NCBI GenBank assembly: GCA_029260755.1
Contig: JAJDCQ010000186.1
Span: 1 to 64,000, forward strand
DNA length: 64,000 nucleotides
Direction of reading: 5' to 3'
Source of the DNA: Planctomycetota bacterium
Lineage (GTDB): Bacteria; Planctomycetota; J058; JAJDCQ01
The notes under the pieces were generated by a model. That model did no database searches, was not told the DNA's origin, and was given only the letters and a program-made list of their open reading frames with translations. A program made the translations under genes and the position numbers. Below are positions 55,568 through 63,582 of this stretch, piece by piece; within the stretch, counting starts at the first letter, position 1; each line of letters opens with the position of its first letter.

Positions 55568-57149
55568 CGCGACGGCGCACGCCGGGCCCGACGACGCGGC
55601 GACGGCGAAGGGCCCGTCCGAGGCGATCCGCGCCAGCGACGACCTCCTGAAAGCGCCGGCGACGCCTCAGCGCGGTGGCGGCGGTCGCGGAGCGAGGGGC
55701 GGCTACCTCGGCGTTCGCCTGACCGAGCGACAGAACGGATCGGGCGTCGAGATCGAGGAGGTCATGCGCGACTCCGCCGCCGAGCGGGCGGGCCTCCAGT
55801 CGGGCGACGTGATCGTCGCGATCGACGGGCAGCGCGTCGACGACTCGGGCGGCCTCTCGCGCGGCATCGGTGGGCACCAGCCCGGCGACGAGGTCGTCTT
55901 CACGATCGAGCGCGACGGCGGTTCGCGGGAGCTGCCGATCGAGCTCGGAGCGCGGCCCCAGGGCGGCGGCGGGATGCGCGCCTACTCCGGCGAGGGCGCC
56001 TACAAGATCGCCGTCGTGCCGATCTCGTTCTCGGACACCGAGCCCGGGCCGATGCGCGACATCGAGGACCTCGACCGGCTCTTCTTCTCGGTCGACAGCT
56101 ACTTCGGCGAGGCCCCCGGCGGCGTCGGCACGGTCCACGGCAGCCTCCGGGAGTACTACCGCGAGCAGAGCAACGGCACCCTCGACGTCACCGGTCGCGT
56201 CTTCCCGTGGACCCGCCTCGACGAGACCAAGGACGACTTCCGGCGCCAGGGCCTCGGCGGCGGCGGCAGCCGCACCCGCGTCCTCGCGGCCGCTCTGAAG
56301 ATCATCCAGGAGAGGTACGGCGAGGACGTCTTCGACGACTTCCAGAGCATCTCCTTCATCACGGCCGGCGCGCAGGTCGTGAGGCGCCCGAGCGCCCTCT
56401 GGCCGCACCGCGCGTCGATCCGGGTCGGCCGCAAGAGCCTCCCCTACTACCTCACGGCCGAGGGGCTCCAGCGGGCGGCGACGATCGGCGTCCACTGCCA
56501 CGAGTTCGGGCACGTCCTCGGCCTGCCCGATCAGTACGGTCAGGCGCACCGCACCGGCGTCGGCGTCTTCTGCGTGATGTCGGTCGGCTGGCGCGGCGGC
56601 GGCGAGAGCGGGACGGCCAAGCCGTTCCACCTCTGCGCCTGGTGCAAGATCCGGCTCGGCTGGCTCGAGGCGACGCCGATCGACCCGCGCGTCGGCCAGA
56701 AGCTGTGGCTCGACCCGGTTCAGAAGAGCAAGAACCAGTGCTTCAAGGTCATCGCCCGACCGGGAGCGCGCGAGTACTACCTGATCGAGAACCGGCAGCG
56801 CGTCGGCTTCGACGCGGACTTCCCGAACACGGGGCTGCTGATCTGGCACGTCGACTCGGGGCGACGCAGCCGCATCGGCGGCGGGATCGACCTGGTCGAG
56901 GCGCACGGGATCGACCGGGAGGACGCCTCGCTCCGTGACGTCACCCGGATCCTCTTCCCGAAGGCCGGCTCCGACCGGTTCGGGCCGGGCACGACGCCGG
57001 CGCCGATGAGCCGGACGGCGGGCGCGCTCCCGATCGACATCAGGTCGATCCGGGAGGATCCGCGCACCGGCCGCGTCTACTTCGACGTCGTCGGCGGCGT
57101 CGCCGCCAGCCGCGGTCGCGACGGACGCGACCCGCGGGACGCCTGGTAG
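55461..57149 (+). CDS. Secreted M6-type metalloprotease with N-terminal PDZ domain
   Basis: 562-aa protein. A signal peptide (~15-40; ATALSTATVLLLLPLPRP) is followed by a Gly-rich linker and a PDZ domain (~75-170: GYLGVRLTERQNG, AERAGLQSGDVIVAIDGQ). The catalytic domain carries HEFGHVLGLPD at ~347-357, the HExxHxxGxxD zinc signature of M6/metzincin-like peptidases (immune inhibitor A group), with VMSVGW as a candidate Met-turn. VVPISFSDTEPG and YYREQSNGTLDV are typical M6 landmarks. An extracellular protein-degrading enzyme is the likely role; PDZ may guide substrates. ATG at 55461 overlaps the upstream gene by 107 bp. Confidence 0.85.
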   Translation: MQTARRRPSPSTSLWATATALSTATVLLLLPLPRPSATAHAGPDDAATAKGPSEAIRASDDLLKAPATPQRGGGGRGARGGYLGVRLTERQNGSGVEIEEVMRDSAAERAGLQSGDVIVAIDGQRVDDSGGLSRGIGGHQPGDEVVFTIERDGGSRELPIELGARPQGGGGMRAYSGEGAYKIAVVPISFSDTEPGPMRDIEDLDRLFFSVDSYFGEAPGGVGTVHGSLREYYREQSNGTLDVTGRVFPWTRLDETKDDFRRQGLGGGGSRTRVLAAALKIIQERYGEDVFDDFQSISFITAGAQVVRRPSALWPHRASIRVGRKSLPYYLTAEGLQRAATIGVHCHEFGHVLGLPDQYGQAHRTGVGVFCVMSVGWRGGGESGTAKPFHLCAWCKIRLGWLEATPIDPRVGQKLWLDPVQKSKNQCFKVIARPGAREYYLIENRQRVGFDADFPNTGLLIWHVDSGRRSRIGGGIDLVEAHGIDREDASLRDVTRILFPKAGSDRFGPGTTPAPMSRTAGALPIDIRSIREDPRTGRVYFDVVGGVAASRGRDGRDPRDAW

Positions 57150-57299
57150 GCGCGAGAGTCGTCACCCATCCATCAACCCGACGCTCGCCCGTCGTGGCCC
57201 CCGCAGGACGACCCCGGTCGTCCCGTGGCGCCGCGCGGGCGAGCCGGTCTAGACTCGTCGCTTCCTTCACTCATGACCTTCGATTCGAGGAGAGCTCCC

Positions 57300-57983
57300 A
57301 TGAAGACCACCCGCATCCTGTTCGCGGCCGCCATCGCGGTCGCCCTCGTCGGAACGACGGCTCAGGCCGGCGACGGCGACGCCTTCCCCGCCGACAAGCA
57401 CCCCTGGGCCCAGTACGGGATCGGGACGACGGTGACCTACGAGATGACGATGGACATGGGGGCCGCCGGCAAGATCCAGCAGAAGATGGTCCACACCCTC
57501 ACCGCGAAGACGGCCGACAACTACACCGTCGACACCGTCACCACCGGCGGTCCGGCGGGTGAGCAGAAGAGCAGCGAGACCGAGACGCTCGCCAAGGAGG
57601 CGGGGACGGAGTCGATCGAGGTCGCCGGGACGAAGCACGAGACGACGAAGTACGTGAACGAGAAGGAAGGCGGCGCCAAGGAGGCGAGCTGGTTCCTCGC
57701 GTCTGCCGGCGCGCCGATCAAGATCGAGGCGTCGGGCTCCGGCCAGGACATGGTCCTCAACGCGACGTCGCTCTCCGAGAAGGTGACCGTCGGCGACAAG
57801 ACCCACGACTGCGTCAAGCTCGAGGGCACCATGAAGATCCCCGCCCAGGGCCTCGAGATGAAGACGACGTTCTGGTTCTGCGGCGACGTGCCCGGCGGCC
57901 TCGTCAAGATGACGAGCGAGGGCAACATGGGCGGAATGGCCCTCAAGCAGACGCTCAGTCTCGCCGAGTTCGAGAAGAAGTAG
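57300..57983 (+). CDS. Secreted protein of unknown function
   Basis: 227-aa protein with a signal peptide (ILFAAAIAVALVGTTAQAGD). The mature part is beta-rich with regular Thr/Lys strands (YGIGTTVTYEMTMDMG, HTLTAKTADNYTVDTV), resembling a single beta-barrel or lipocalin-like sheet. Cys-x-Lys and WFCGD near the end could form one disulfide. No family recognised. Start fixed by GAGGAGAG eight bases before the ATG. Convergent with the cytochrome P460-like gene. Confidence 0.75.
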   Translation: MKTTRILFAAAIAVALVGTTAQAGDGDAFPADKHPWAQYGIGTTVTYEMTMDMGAAGKIQQKMVHTLTAKTADNYTVDTVTTGGPAGEQKSSETETLAKEAGTESIEVAGTKHETTKYVNEKEGGAKEASWFLASAGAPIKIEASGSGQDMVLNATSLSEKVTVGDKTHDCVKLEGTMKIPAQGLEMKTTFWFCGDVPGGLVKMTSEGNMGGMALKQTLSLAEFEKK

Positions 57984-58004
57984 ACACTGACTGCTTCGCG
58001 TTCG

Positions 58005-58703
58005 TCAGTCGGCGCCGAGCATCCGGTCTCGCTCGGCGTTCTCGTGGCACTCGATGCAGGAGGCGATCCGCCCGGCGGCGGTGACGGTCTTCCCATCGGG
58101 CGTGGTCGTCGCGTAGACCCAGCCGCCGTCGGTGCCGTCGGTCTTCGGGTCCTGCTTGAGCATGACGAAGAGCTCGCGGCGCTCGTCGGGGACGAGCATC
58201 TTGCCGTCGACCTCGGCGCCCCACTCGACGACGGTGAGGGCCGGCTCGCCGGGGCGCCGCATGCCGCGCGGGTGGCCCTCGCCATCGGCGGCGGCGCGCG
58301 CCGTCCACGACTCCTTCACGAGCACCTGTCCGATCGGCTGGTCGCGCTTCCCGCGGGCGAGGTAGGCGTCGCGGTCCTTCAGGTAGAGGAAGTAGAGCTT
58401 CTCGCCGTGGGTGGCCTCGTCCTCGCTCGCGCTCTTGCGCGCGCGCCGGATCGGCGTGCCGTCGGGCGCGATCGGCGCCCGGCAGTCCGTCGGCGCGACC
58501 CGGACGACCCCGTCGAGGGGGAGCCAGTCGGCGTAGGCGGCGGCCGCCGCCTTCACCGAGGCGTGGAAGCGCTCCTCGTTCGGCGCGGCGGGCTCGTCGC
58601 CCGCGTGGGCGGGCGAGACGAGCTCGAGGGTGACGGCGAGGCTGCCGGCGGCGGCTCCGACGACGAAGACGGCGATGGCGGCGACGAGCTGATGGCGGGT
58701 CAT
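58005..58703 (-). CDS. Cytochrome P460-like c-type heme protein
   Basis: 232-aa protein with a signal peptide (IAVFVVGAAAGSLAVTLELVSPAHA). The C-terminal CIECHEN is a c-type heme-binding motif. Blocks LYFLYLKD, GQVLVKESW, ELFVMLKQDPKTDGTDGGW and the terminal CxxCH agree with the cytochrome P460 family, whose best-known members oxidise hydroxylamine or bind NO; many relatives are of unknown role. The heme-crosslinking Lys cannot be assigned from sequence alone. GGAGG precedes the ATG. No nitrogen-metabolism genes are nearby. Confidence 0.75.
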   Translation of the reverse strand: MTRHQLVAAIAVFVVGAAAGSLAVTLELVSPAHAGDEPAAPNEERFHASVKAAAAAYADWLPLDGVVRVAPTDCRAPIAPDGTPIRRARKSASEDEATHGEKLYFLYLKDRDAYLARGKRDQPIGQVLVKESWTARAAADGEGHPRGMRRPGEPALTVVEWGAEVDGKMLVPDERRELFVMLKQDPKTDGTDGGWVYATTTPDGKTVTAAGRIASCIECHENAERDRMLGAD

Positions 58704-58805
58704 GGCGTTTCCTCCCTGCGAGCGATCCCCTGGCGTGCCGTCGAGGATACCCGAGGCGAGCGCCCGTCGCCGTAACGCCGGCGTAACGGCCGCGGATCGG
58801 GCCCG

Positions 58806-60170
58806 TCAGCGCGCGAGCTGAAGCCGGATGAACGTGCCCCGCGGCGGCTCCTCGCCGAGCGGGGCGCCGTCATCGCGCCAGGTGGGGTCGCTCCGCGCGT
58901 AGCCCGCGCTGCGGAGCGTTCCGACCCGTGCGTCCTCGCGCGTCCAGATGAGCGGATCGCCCCCGGCGAACGGATCCGGCAGCGAGAGCGGAGGGCGGAG
59001 AGGCAGCTCGTCCTCGGCGGCGAGGGCGAGCGCCATCCGCGCGAGTCGGAGCCGCGCGCGCGCTTCGAGGTCCTTCAGGACGATCACCTCGGCGGTGTTC
59101 TCGAGGGTGGCGATGACGTGATCGGTCGGGAGAGCGCGACGGTCCCTCGAGACCGCCTCGGCCTCGGCTCGGAGCGCGTGCGCGTCGCCCGTCGCCGCGC
59201 GGATGAGCCGTCCCGACAGACCGATGATCGAGGCGCGGTCGGCCAGGATCGTCTCGAGGGGCGCCTCGTGCTCGGCGTTCCAGAAGATGTCGAGCCCGTC
59301 GATCGGCTCCGCCTCGCCGGCCCACAGACGCGATTCGAAGAGGTTGCGGTCGAGCTCGCCGCGGAGGGCACGCTGGAGCTGCCTCCCGTCATCGAGGTCA
59401 CGGAGCGCGCCGTCCACCCGTGATCTCGTCGCGGCATCGGGGGCGCCGAGCGAGAGGAGCGCGACGACGCTCTCGGCGAGCGAGGCGGCCGTCTCGGCCC
59501 GGATCTTCTGTCCCATGAGCGTCGGCCAGTCGCAGACGCGGACGAGCTTCGCCTGCGCCTCGACGACCTCCCACGCCGCCGCCCGGTCGCGGGCGTCGGC
59601 CGCGAGCAGGGCGCGGAACTCGAGCAGCTGGCGGGCCTGACCGATGATCGACAGCTCGGAGACGGGGGTCGGCAGGGCGACGGCGCCGTCGGGCAACGCC
59701 ATGCCGTCGGCGGCGAGGATCGCGTCGAGGAGGCGCTCGCCGCGGCGGACGGCGCCTTCGAGCGTGGTCCGCACGTCGGGGTGAAGGTCGCGGTCGCGGT
59801 GGACGCCGCCCCGGGCGAACAAGGTGAGCTGGTCGGGATACTGCTGGAGGGTCTCCCAGTCGCGCATCTCGGCGTCGGGGTCTCCGAACCAGTCCTCCTC
59901 CCGGGCGCCGAGCCGGTCGCGGAGGCTGGCCTGGAGGCTTCGCGCAGGCTCCGACTCGCCAGCGAGAGCACCGACGCTCGGACCGAGGCCCGCGTCCTCG
60001 AGCTCGGCGAGCTGCCCGTCGGCCTTCGCGCGCTCCTCGGGCGCGTCGCCCGACCCGCGCAGGCCGATGGCGACGACCACGACGACGAGCGTCGCCACGC
60101 CGCCGGCGATCGCCGCGCTTCGCGGCGTCGGGTTCGGGAGCGACGCCGGCGTCGTCGGTTCGGTCGTCAC
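58806..60170 (-). CDS. Single-pass membrane protein of unknown function
   Basis: 454-aa protein, GTG start. One membrane helix near ~18-37 (AAIAGGVATLVVVVVAIGL); the rest is helical and extracytoplasmic, with Ala/Leu/Arg/Asp-rich composition and no recognised domain. It is the last gene of a tight same-strand run Nudix - CYTH/CHAD - ParA-like - this gene (20 bp after the ParA-like stop), so it may anchor or regulate that system at the membrane. Start choice is less certain because the GAAGG is very close to the GTG. Confidence 0.7.
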   Translation of the reverse strand: MTTEPTTPASLPNPTPRSAAIAGGVATLVVVVVAIGLRGSGDAPEERAKADGQLAELEDAGLGPSVGALAGESEPARSLQASLRDRLGAREEDWFGDPDAEMRDWETLQQYPDQLTLFARGGVHRDRDLHPDVRTTLEGAVRRGERLLDAILAADGMALPDGAVALPTPVSELSIIGQARQLLEFRALLAADARDRAAAWEVVEAQAKLVRVCDWPTLMGQKIRAETAASLAESVVALLSLGAPDAATRSRVDGALRDLDDGRQLQRALRGELDRNLFESRLWAGEAEPIDGLDIFWNAEHEAPLETILADRASIIGLSGRLIRAATGDAHALRAEAEAVSRDRRALPTDHVIATLENTAEVIVLKDLEARARLRLARMALALAAEDELPLRPPLSLPDPFAGGDPLIWTREDARVGTLRSAGYARSDPTWRDDGAPLGEEPPRGTFIRLQLAR

Positions 60171-60190
60171 GCCTTCAGGCTAGCCCACCG

Positions 60191-61369
60191 TCAGCCGATG
60201 ACGCACGCTGCCGGACAGGCGAGGGCGACGAGCCGGCACGGATCGAGGGCGGCCGCGAGCTCGTGGCGCTCCATCCGCTCGGTCGGCGCTCGCGGGGGCA
60301 TCGTGGCGCGCCCGGTCCCCGAGGGGGCCGCGCAGGCGGCCCGCTCCGGCGTCGGCGTCGCGGGGGCGATCGCGCGGAAGCCGGCGGACGGTTGGCCGTG
60401 GCTCGCCGTCGGGACGCGATGGCGCGCGCTCGGGAGGCGGTGACGCGCGCTCGGCACGCGGAACTTCGCGGTCGGCATCTCGCCCTCCTCGACGATCTCC
60501 ACCTCGAAGTCGAGCTCGTCGGGCTGGGCCTGACCGAGGACGACCCCATCGCCGTCGTCGACCATCCACCACTGGGCGTCGTCGTCGGCCGGGCGGGTCG
60601 CGGGTCGCGTCGCGGCCTCGGCCTCGCCGAAGAGGATCGCGGCCACCTCGGTGAAGAGCGCCTGGTAGGCGGCCGCTGCGTCCGAGCGCGGCGCGAAGCA
60701 GGCGACCGGCGCCCGCTCGATGCCCATCCGCTCGATCACCGCGCGGTAGGGGATCCGGCTGTGGAGGCAGCCCTCCCAGCTCTCCGAGAGGCTCGCGGCG
60801 ACCTCGCGGTGGAGGCGCTTGCGGTCCTCGACCATCGAGAAGAACGGCCGCAGCCGGCTCGCGTCGAGGCCCTCGTCCTCGAAGAAGCGAAGGAGCAGCT
60901 CACCCGACTGGACCGACAGCGGCGTCGGGATGACGGGCACGATGGCGAGGTCGGCCGTCGAGAAGATCGCCTCGGCCAGCAGCGTCAGCCCCGGCGGGCA
61001 GTCGAGGACGACGACGTCGTAGCGAGCGGCGAGCGGCTTCAGCACCTTCGTCAGCCGGCGGCGCGGGTTCTTGCGCTCGGCGAGCTGGACGTCGAGCAGC
61101 CGATACGAGAGATGCGCGGGGAGGACGTCGAGGCCCTCGACGTCGGTGCCGAGGATCACCCGGTCGAGACGTCGGCCTCCCTTGAGGAGCGCCTTCGCCC
61201 GGTGCTTCTTCGGCGGGCGGACGCGGAGGTAGAACGAGGCGCTGCCCTGGCTGTCGAGGTCGCACAGGAGCGTCCGGAGCCCGGCGGCCGCGGCGGCGTG
61301 GGCGAGGTTCACGGCGGTGGTCGTCTTGCCGACCCCACCCTTGACGCTGTAGACGGCGACGGTGCGCAT
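60191..61369 (-). CDS. ParA/MinD-like ATPase with basic repeat tail
   Basis: 392-aa P-loop ATPase. Deviant Walker A KGGVGKTTTAVN (~10-21), Walker A' DLDSQGSAS and Walker B VVVLDCPPG identify a ParA-type partition/positioning ATPase. These form gradients on the nucleoid or membrane and move DNA, carboxysomes, chemoreceptors or other cargo. No parB gene or obvious parS is nearby. After the ATPase (~residue 255) lies an acidic region and then four basic 7-residue repeats (RVPSARH-RLPSARH-RVPTASH-GQPSAGF, ~305-335), which could bind a polyanion. It starts 38 bp after the CYTH/CHAD stop. Cargo unknown; the CHAD neighbour suggests polyphosphate granules. Confidence 0.85.
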   Translation of the reverse strand: MRTVAVYSVKGGVGKTTTAVNLAHAAAAAGLRTLLCDLDSQGSASFYLRVRPPKKHRAKALLKGGRRLDRVILGTDVEGLDVLPAHLSYRLLDVQLAERKNPRRRLTKVLKPLAARYDVVVLDCPPGLTLLAEAIFSTADLAIVPVIPTPLSVQSGELLLRFFEDEGLDASRLRPFFSMVEDRKRLHREVAASLSESWEGCLHSRIPYRAVIERMGIERAPVACFAPRSDAAAAYQALFTEVAAILFGEAEAATRPATRPADDDAQWWMVDDGDGVVLGQAQPDELDFEVEIVEEGEMPTAKFRVPSARHRLPSARHRVPTASHGQPSAGFRAIAPATPTPERAACAAPSGTGRATMPPRAPTERMERHELAAALDPCRLVALACPAACVIG

Positions 61370-61407
61370 GGCTTCTCCGTTCTTCCTCTTCGGGCTCGCT
61401 TCGCGCT

Positions 61408-62991
61408 CTACTTCGCTCGACGGAGCTTCCCGATGTGGGTCGTCCACGGCCCGAGGTCGCCGCGGAACTGGTCGAAGGCGTTCTGGTAGCGACGGCGAAC
61501 CTCGCCCCGCTGCCCGTCGAGGGCGGTCGCGAGCCCGCCGAGGGCCGCGGCGAGCGCGACCTCCCCGGGCTCGATCCGCTCGAGGCGCTCCCGGAGCACC
61601 TCGCCCTGGACGCAGAGGTCGTTGAAGGTGCCGAGGACGCTCTGGAGCCCCTTGAGCTGGCGCGTCATCGCGCTGCGGTCTTCGCCCGGGAGGAGCGACC
61701 CGAACGCCTCGAGGGCGTAGCGCAGCTTCTTGCAGCGGATGCGCAGGTCGTGGAGGCGCGCGTCCGGCGTCGCGGCGTCGATCCGCGCGCCGTCCTCGAG
61801 CACCTTCCGGAGCAGGCGGCGCAGCGTCCGACGGGCGACCCGCGAGACGGGCGCGGCCGACCACTCGGTGTCGGCCAGCACCTCGCCGTCGCCGGGCGCG
61901 ATCGCCCGCTGCAGGAGCGACTCGGAGCGGGCGAGGAGGTCGGCCCAGCGCTCGGAGCGGAGCTCGGTCCGGACCGCCTCGAGCGCGGTCCGGCGTCCGG
62001 CGGCGACCTCGTCGAAGAACGCGCTCAGCCCCGGGCGGAGGACGTCGGGCAGCAGGCTCTCGACGGCGGCGCGGCCGAGGAGGTGGACGTCGACGTCGCG
62101 GAGCGGCCCCGTGACGCGGGCGGCGGTCCCGAGGGCGGCGCGGAGTCGGTCGACCTCGTCCTGGGGAAGGACGCCACGGACCTGGCCCAGGATCGAGCGC
62201 ATCTTGCGAAGGGCGACGCGGAGGTCGTGGAGGAACTCGGTGTCGATGTCGGCAATCACGCCCCGCTCGTTCCGGCGGACGGTCTCGAGGTGACCTCGGA
62301 GGACGGCGGCGACGGCGGCGCGTGCCGGCGCGTCGGGGGACAGGATGAGCTCGGCGGCGCGGCCCGGCGCCCGGCCGGCGGCGCGGGCGGCGAGGAGGAA
62401 CGGGTGCTCCGCCGGGCTGCTGCCGTCGCCGGCGACGGCGCCGGCCTCTCGCGCGATCGCGACGAGGCGTCCGGCGTCGCGGTCGTAGCCGCGCACCGCG
62501 CGGACGCGCAGCCATCGACCCAGGCTCGCCGCGTCTCGCCGCCCGACGACCCGGGCATCCTCGATCGCGAGGCGCGCGACCGTCTTCTCGTCGTCGTTGC
62601 ACACGCGGAGCGGTTCGACGTGGCTCTCGATCCGGGCGATCGGCAGGAGCGCCCGGATCCCGGCGAGGCGCTCGAGGCGGTCGCGAAGCGGCCCGGCCGA
62701 CAGCTCCTCGGCGAAGGTGCACGGCGCCTCGCAGCGGCCCGGGCCGCGGGCGACCAGCTCGTCGGACGCGAGGTGGCGGAGCTCCCAGCGGCTCGCGTCG
62801 CCGGTCAGGACGAGGCCGCGCTCGTGGAGCCGGAAGTCGAACGTGTCGAGGTAGGTGACCCGCCGTGTCCGGGCGCTCCCGCGGACGACCTGGTACGACG
62901 CCGCGATCCGTGCGAGGAGGTCGGCCTCCGGGGCGTCCGCCTCGTCGGGTCCGGTTTCGAGCTGGAGGTCGAGGGCCGTCACGATGGTCAT
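61408..62991 (-). CDS. CYTH-like/CHAD domain protein
   Basis: 527-aa protein. Residues ~1-200 resemble a degenerate CYTH (triphosphate tunnel) domain lacking the ExExK opening. Residues ~230-510 form a CHAD domain with two characteristic His/Arg/Lys helices, HDLRVALRKMRS and HDLRIRCKKLRYALEAFG. CHAD domains bind polyphosphate and can target proteins to polyphosphate granules. An internal GTG at 62982 is an alternative start, as GGAG touches the ATG at 62991 but is well spaced for the GTG. It lies between the Nudix gene (34 bp) and the ParA-like gene (38 bp). Confidence 0.88.
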   Translation of the reverse strand: MTIVTALDLQLETGPDEADAPEADLLARIAASYQVVRGSARTRRVTYLDTFDFRLHERGLVLTGDASRWELRHLASDELVARGPGRCEAPCTFAEELSAGPLRDRLERLAGIRALLPIARIESHVEPLRVCNDDEKTVARLAIEDARVVGRRDAASLGRWLRVRAVRGYDRDAGRLVAIAREAGAVAGDGSSPAEHPFLLAARAAGRAPGRAAELILSPDAPARAAVAAVLRGHLETVRRNERGVIADIDTEFLHDLRVALRKMRSILGQVRGVLPQDEVDRLRAALGTAARVTGPLRDVDVHLLGRAAVESLLPDVLRPGLSAFFDEVAAGRRTALEAVRTELRSERWADLLARSESLLQRAIAPGDGEVLADTEWSAAPVSRVARRTLRRLLRKVLEDGARIDAATPDARLHDLRIRCKKLRYALEAFGSLLPGEDRSAMTRQLKGLQSVLGTFNDLCVQGEVLRERLERIEPGEVALAAALGGLATALDGQRGEVRRRYQNAFDQFRGDLGPWTTHIGKLRRAK

Positions 62992-63025
62992 CTCCGGGCG
63001 GGGCGGGCGAGCCCGCAGGTGGTCG

Positions 63026-63472
63026 TCAACGCGGCGTCCAGCGCTCCGCGGCGCCGACGCGGTCGAGCATCCTCCGGAGCGGCTCGCTCTGGATGAGGCG
63101 GCGCGCCCGGGCGAGGCGGACGATCCCGCGGCGCCGCTGCCGCATCTCGGGCCACTCGGCGTGGAGGCGATGGACGCGGAGGACGAAGAGCGAGACCTCG
63201 TGCGTGACGCCTCGCTTCTCGTAGCGGTAGTCGCCGATGGGCTCGGGGAGGACGCGTCCCTCGATGCCGGCCTCCTCGAAGGCCTCGCGTCGGGCCGCCT
63301 CGGCGGGGGTGAGGGTGCTCGGGATGTTGCCCTTCGGCACGATCCACCGGCCGGATCCGTCGCGCGGCGTGATGATGACGGCGTGAACGTCGGGCCAGTC
63401 GTAGAGGATCGGGATCACGCCGGACTGGCGGACCGTCTCGTCGCGTCGCGCTCGCTGCTTCTTCCGGCCCAT
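63026..63472 (-). CDS. Nudix hydrolase (DIPP-like)
   Basis: 148-aa cytosolic hydrolase. The Nudix helix is present as EAARREAFEEAGIEG (~57-71), with PKGNIPSTLT before it. The first Glu of the classic box is replaced, as often in diphosphoinositol-polyphosphate/Ap6A hydrolases (DIPP type), some of which also cut polyphosphate. It may cleave nucleoside polyphosphates or polyphosphate-like substrates. It is the first gene of the Nudix-CHAD-ParA run. A 7-bp stem (63485-63491 / 63498-63504) sits just upstream of the start. Confidence 0.88.
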   Translation of the reverse strand: MGRKKQRARRDETVRQSGVIPILYDWPDVHAVIITPRDGSGRWIVPKGNIPSTLTPAEAARREAFEEAGIEGRVLPEPIGDYRYEKRGVTHEVSLFVLRVHRLHAEWPEMRQRRRGIVRLARARRLIQSEPLRRMLDRVGAAERWTPR

Positions 63473-63582
63473 GATCGATCCCCGGCCGACCCGCGAGGGG
63501 GTCGGTCGAACGACCTCATCGGATAACCGCGACGCGGCCTTGAGCCGGCTGGTAGACTTCCGGGGCTCCCCGGAGGGCTCCC

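Noticed and set aside
60430..60480. Short tandem repeat suggesting a CRISPR or minisatellite
   Set aside because: The repeats are in-frame 7-codon units of the ParA-like protein tail, with no spacers.
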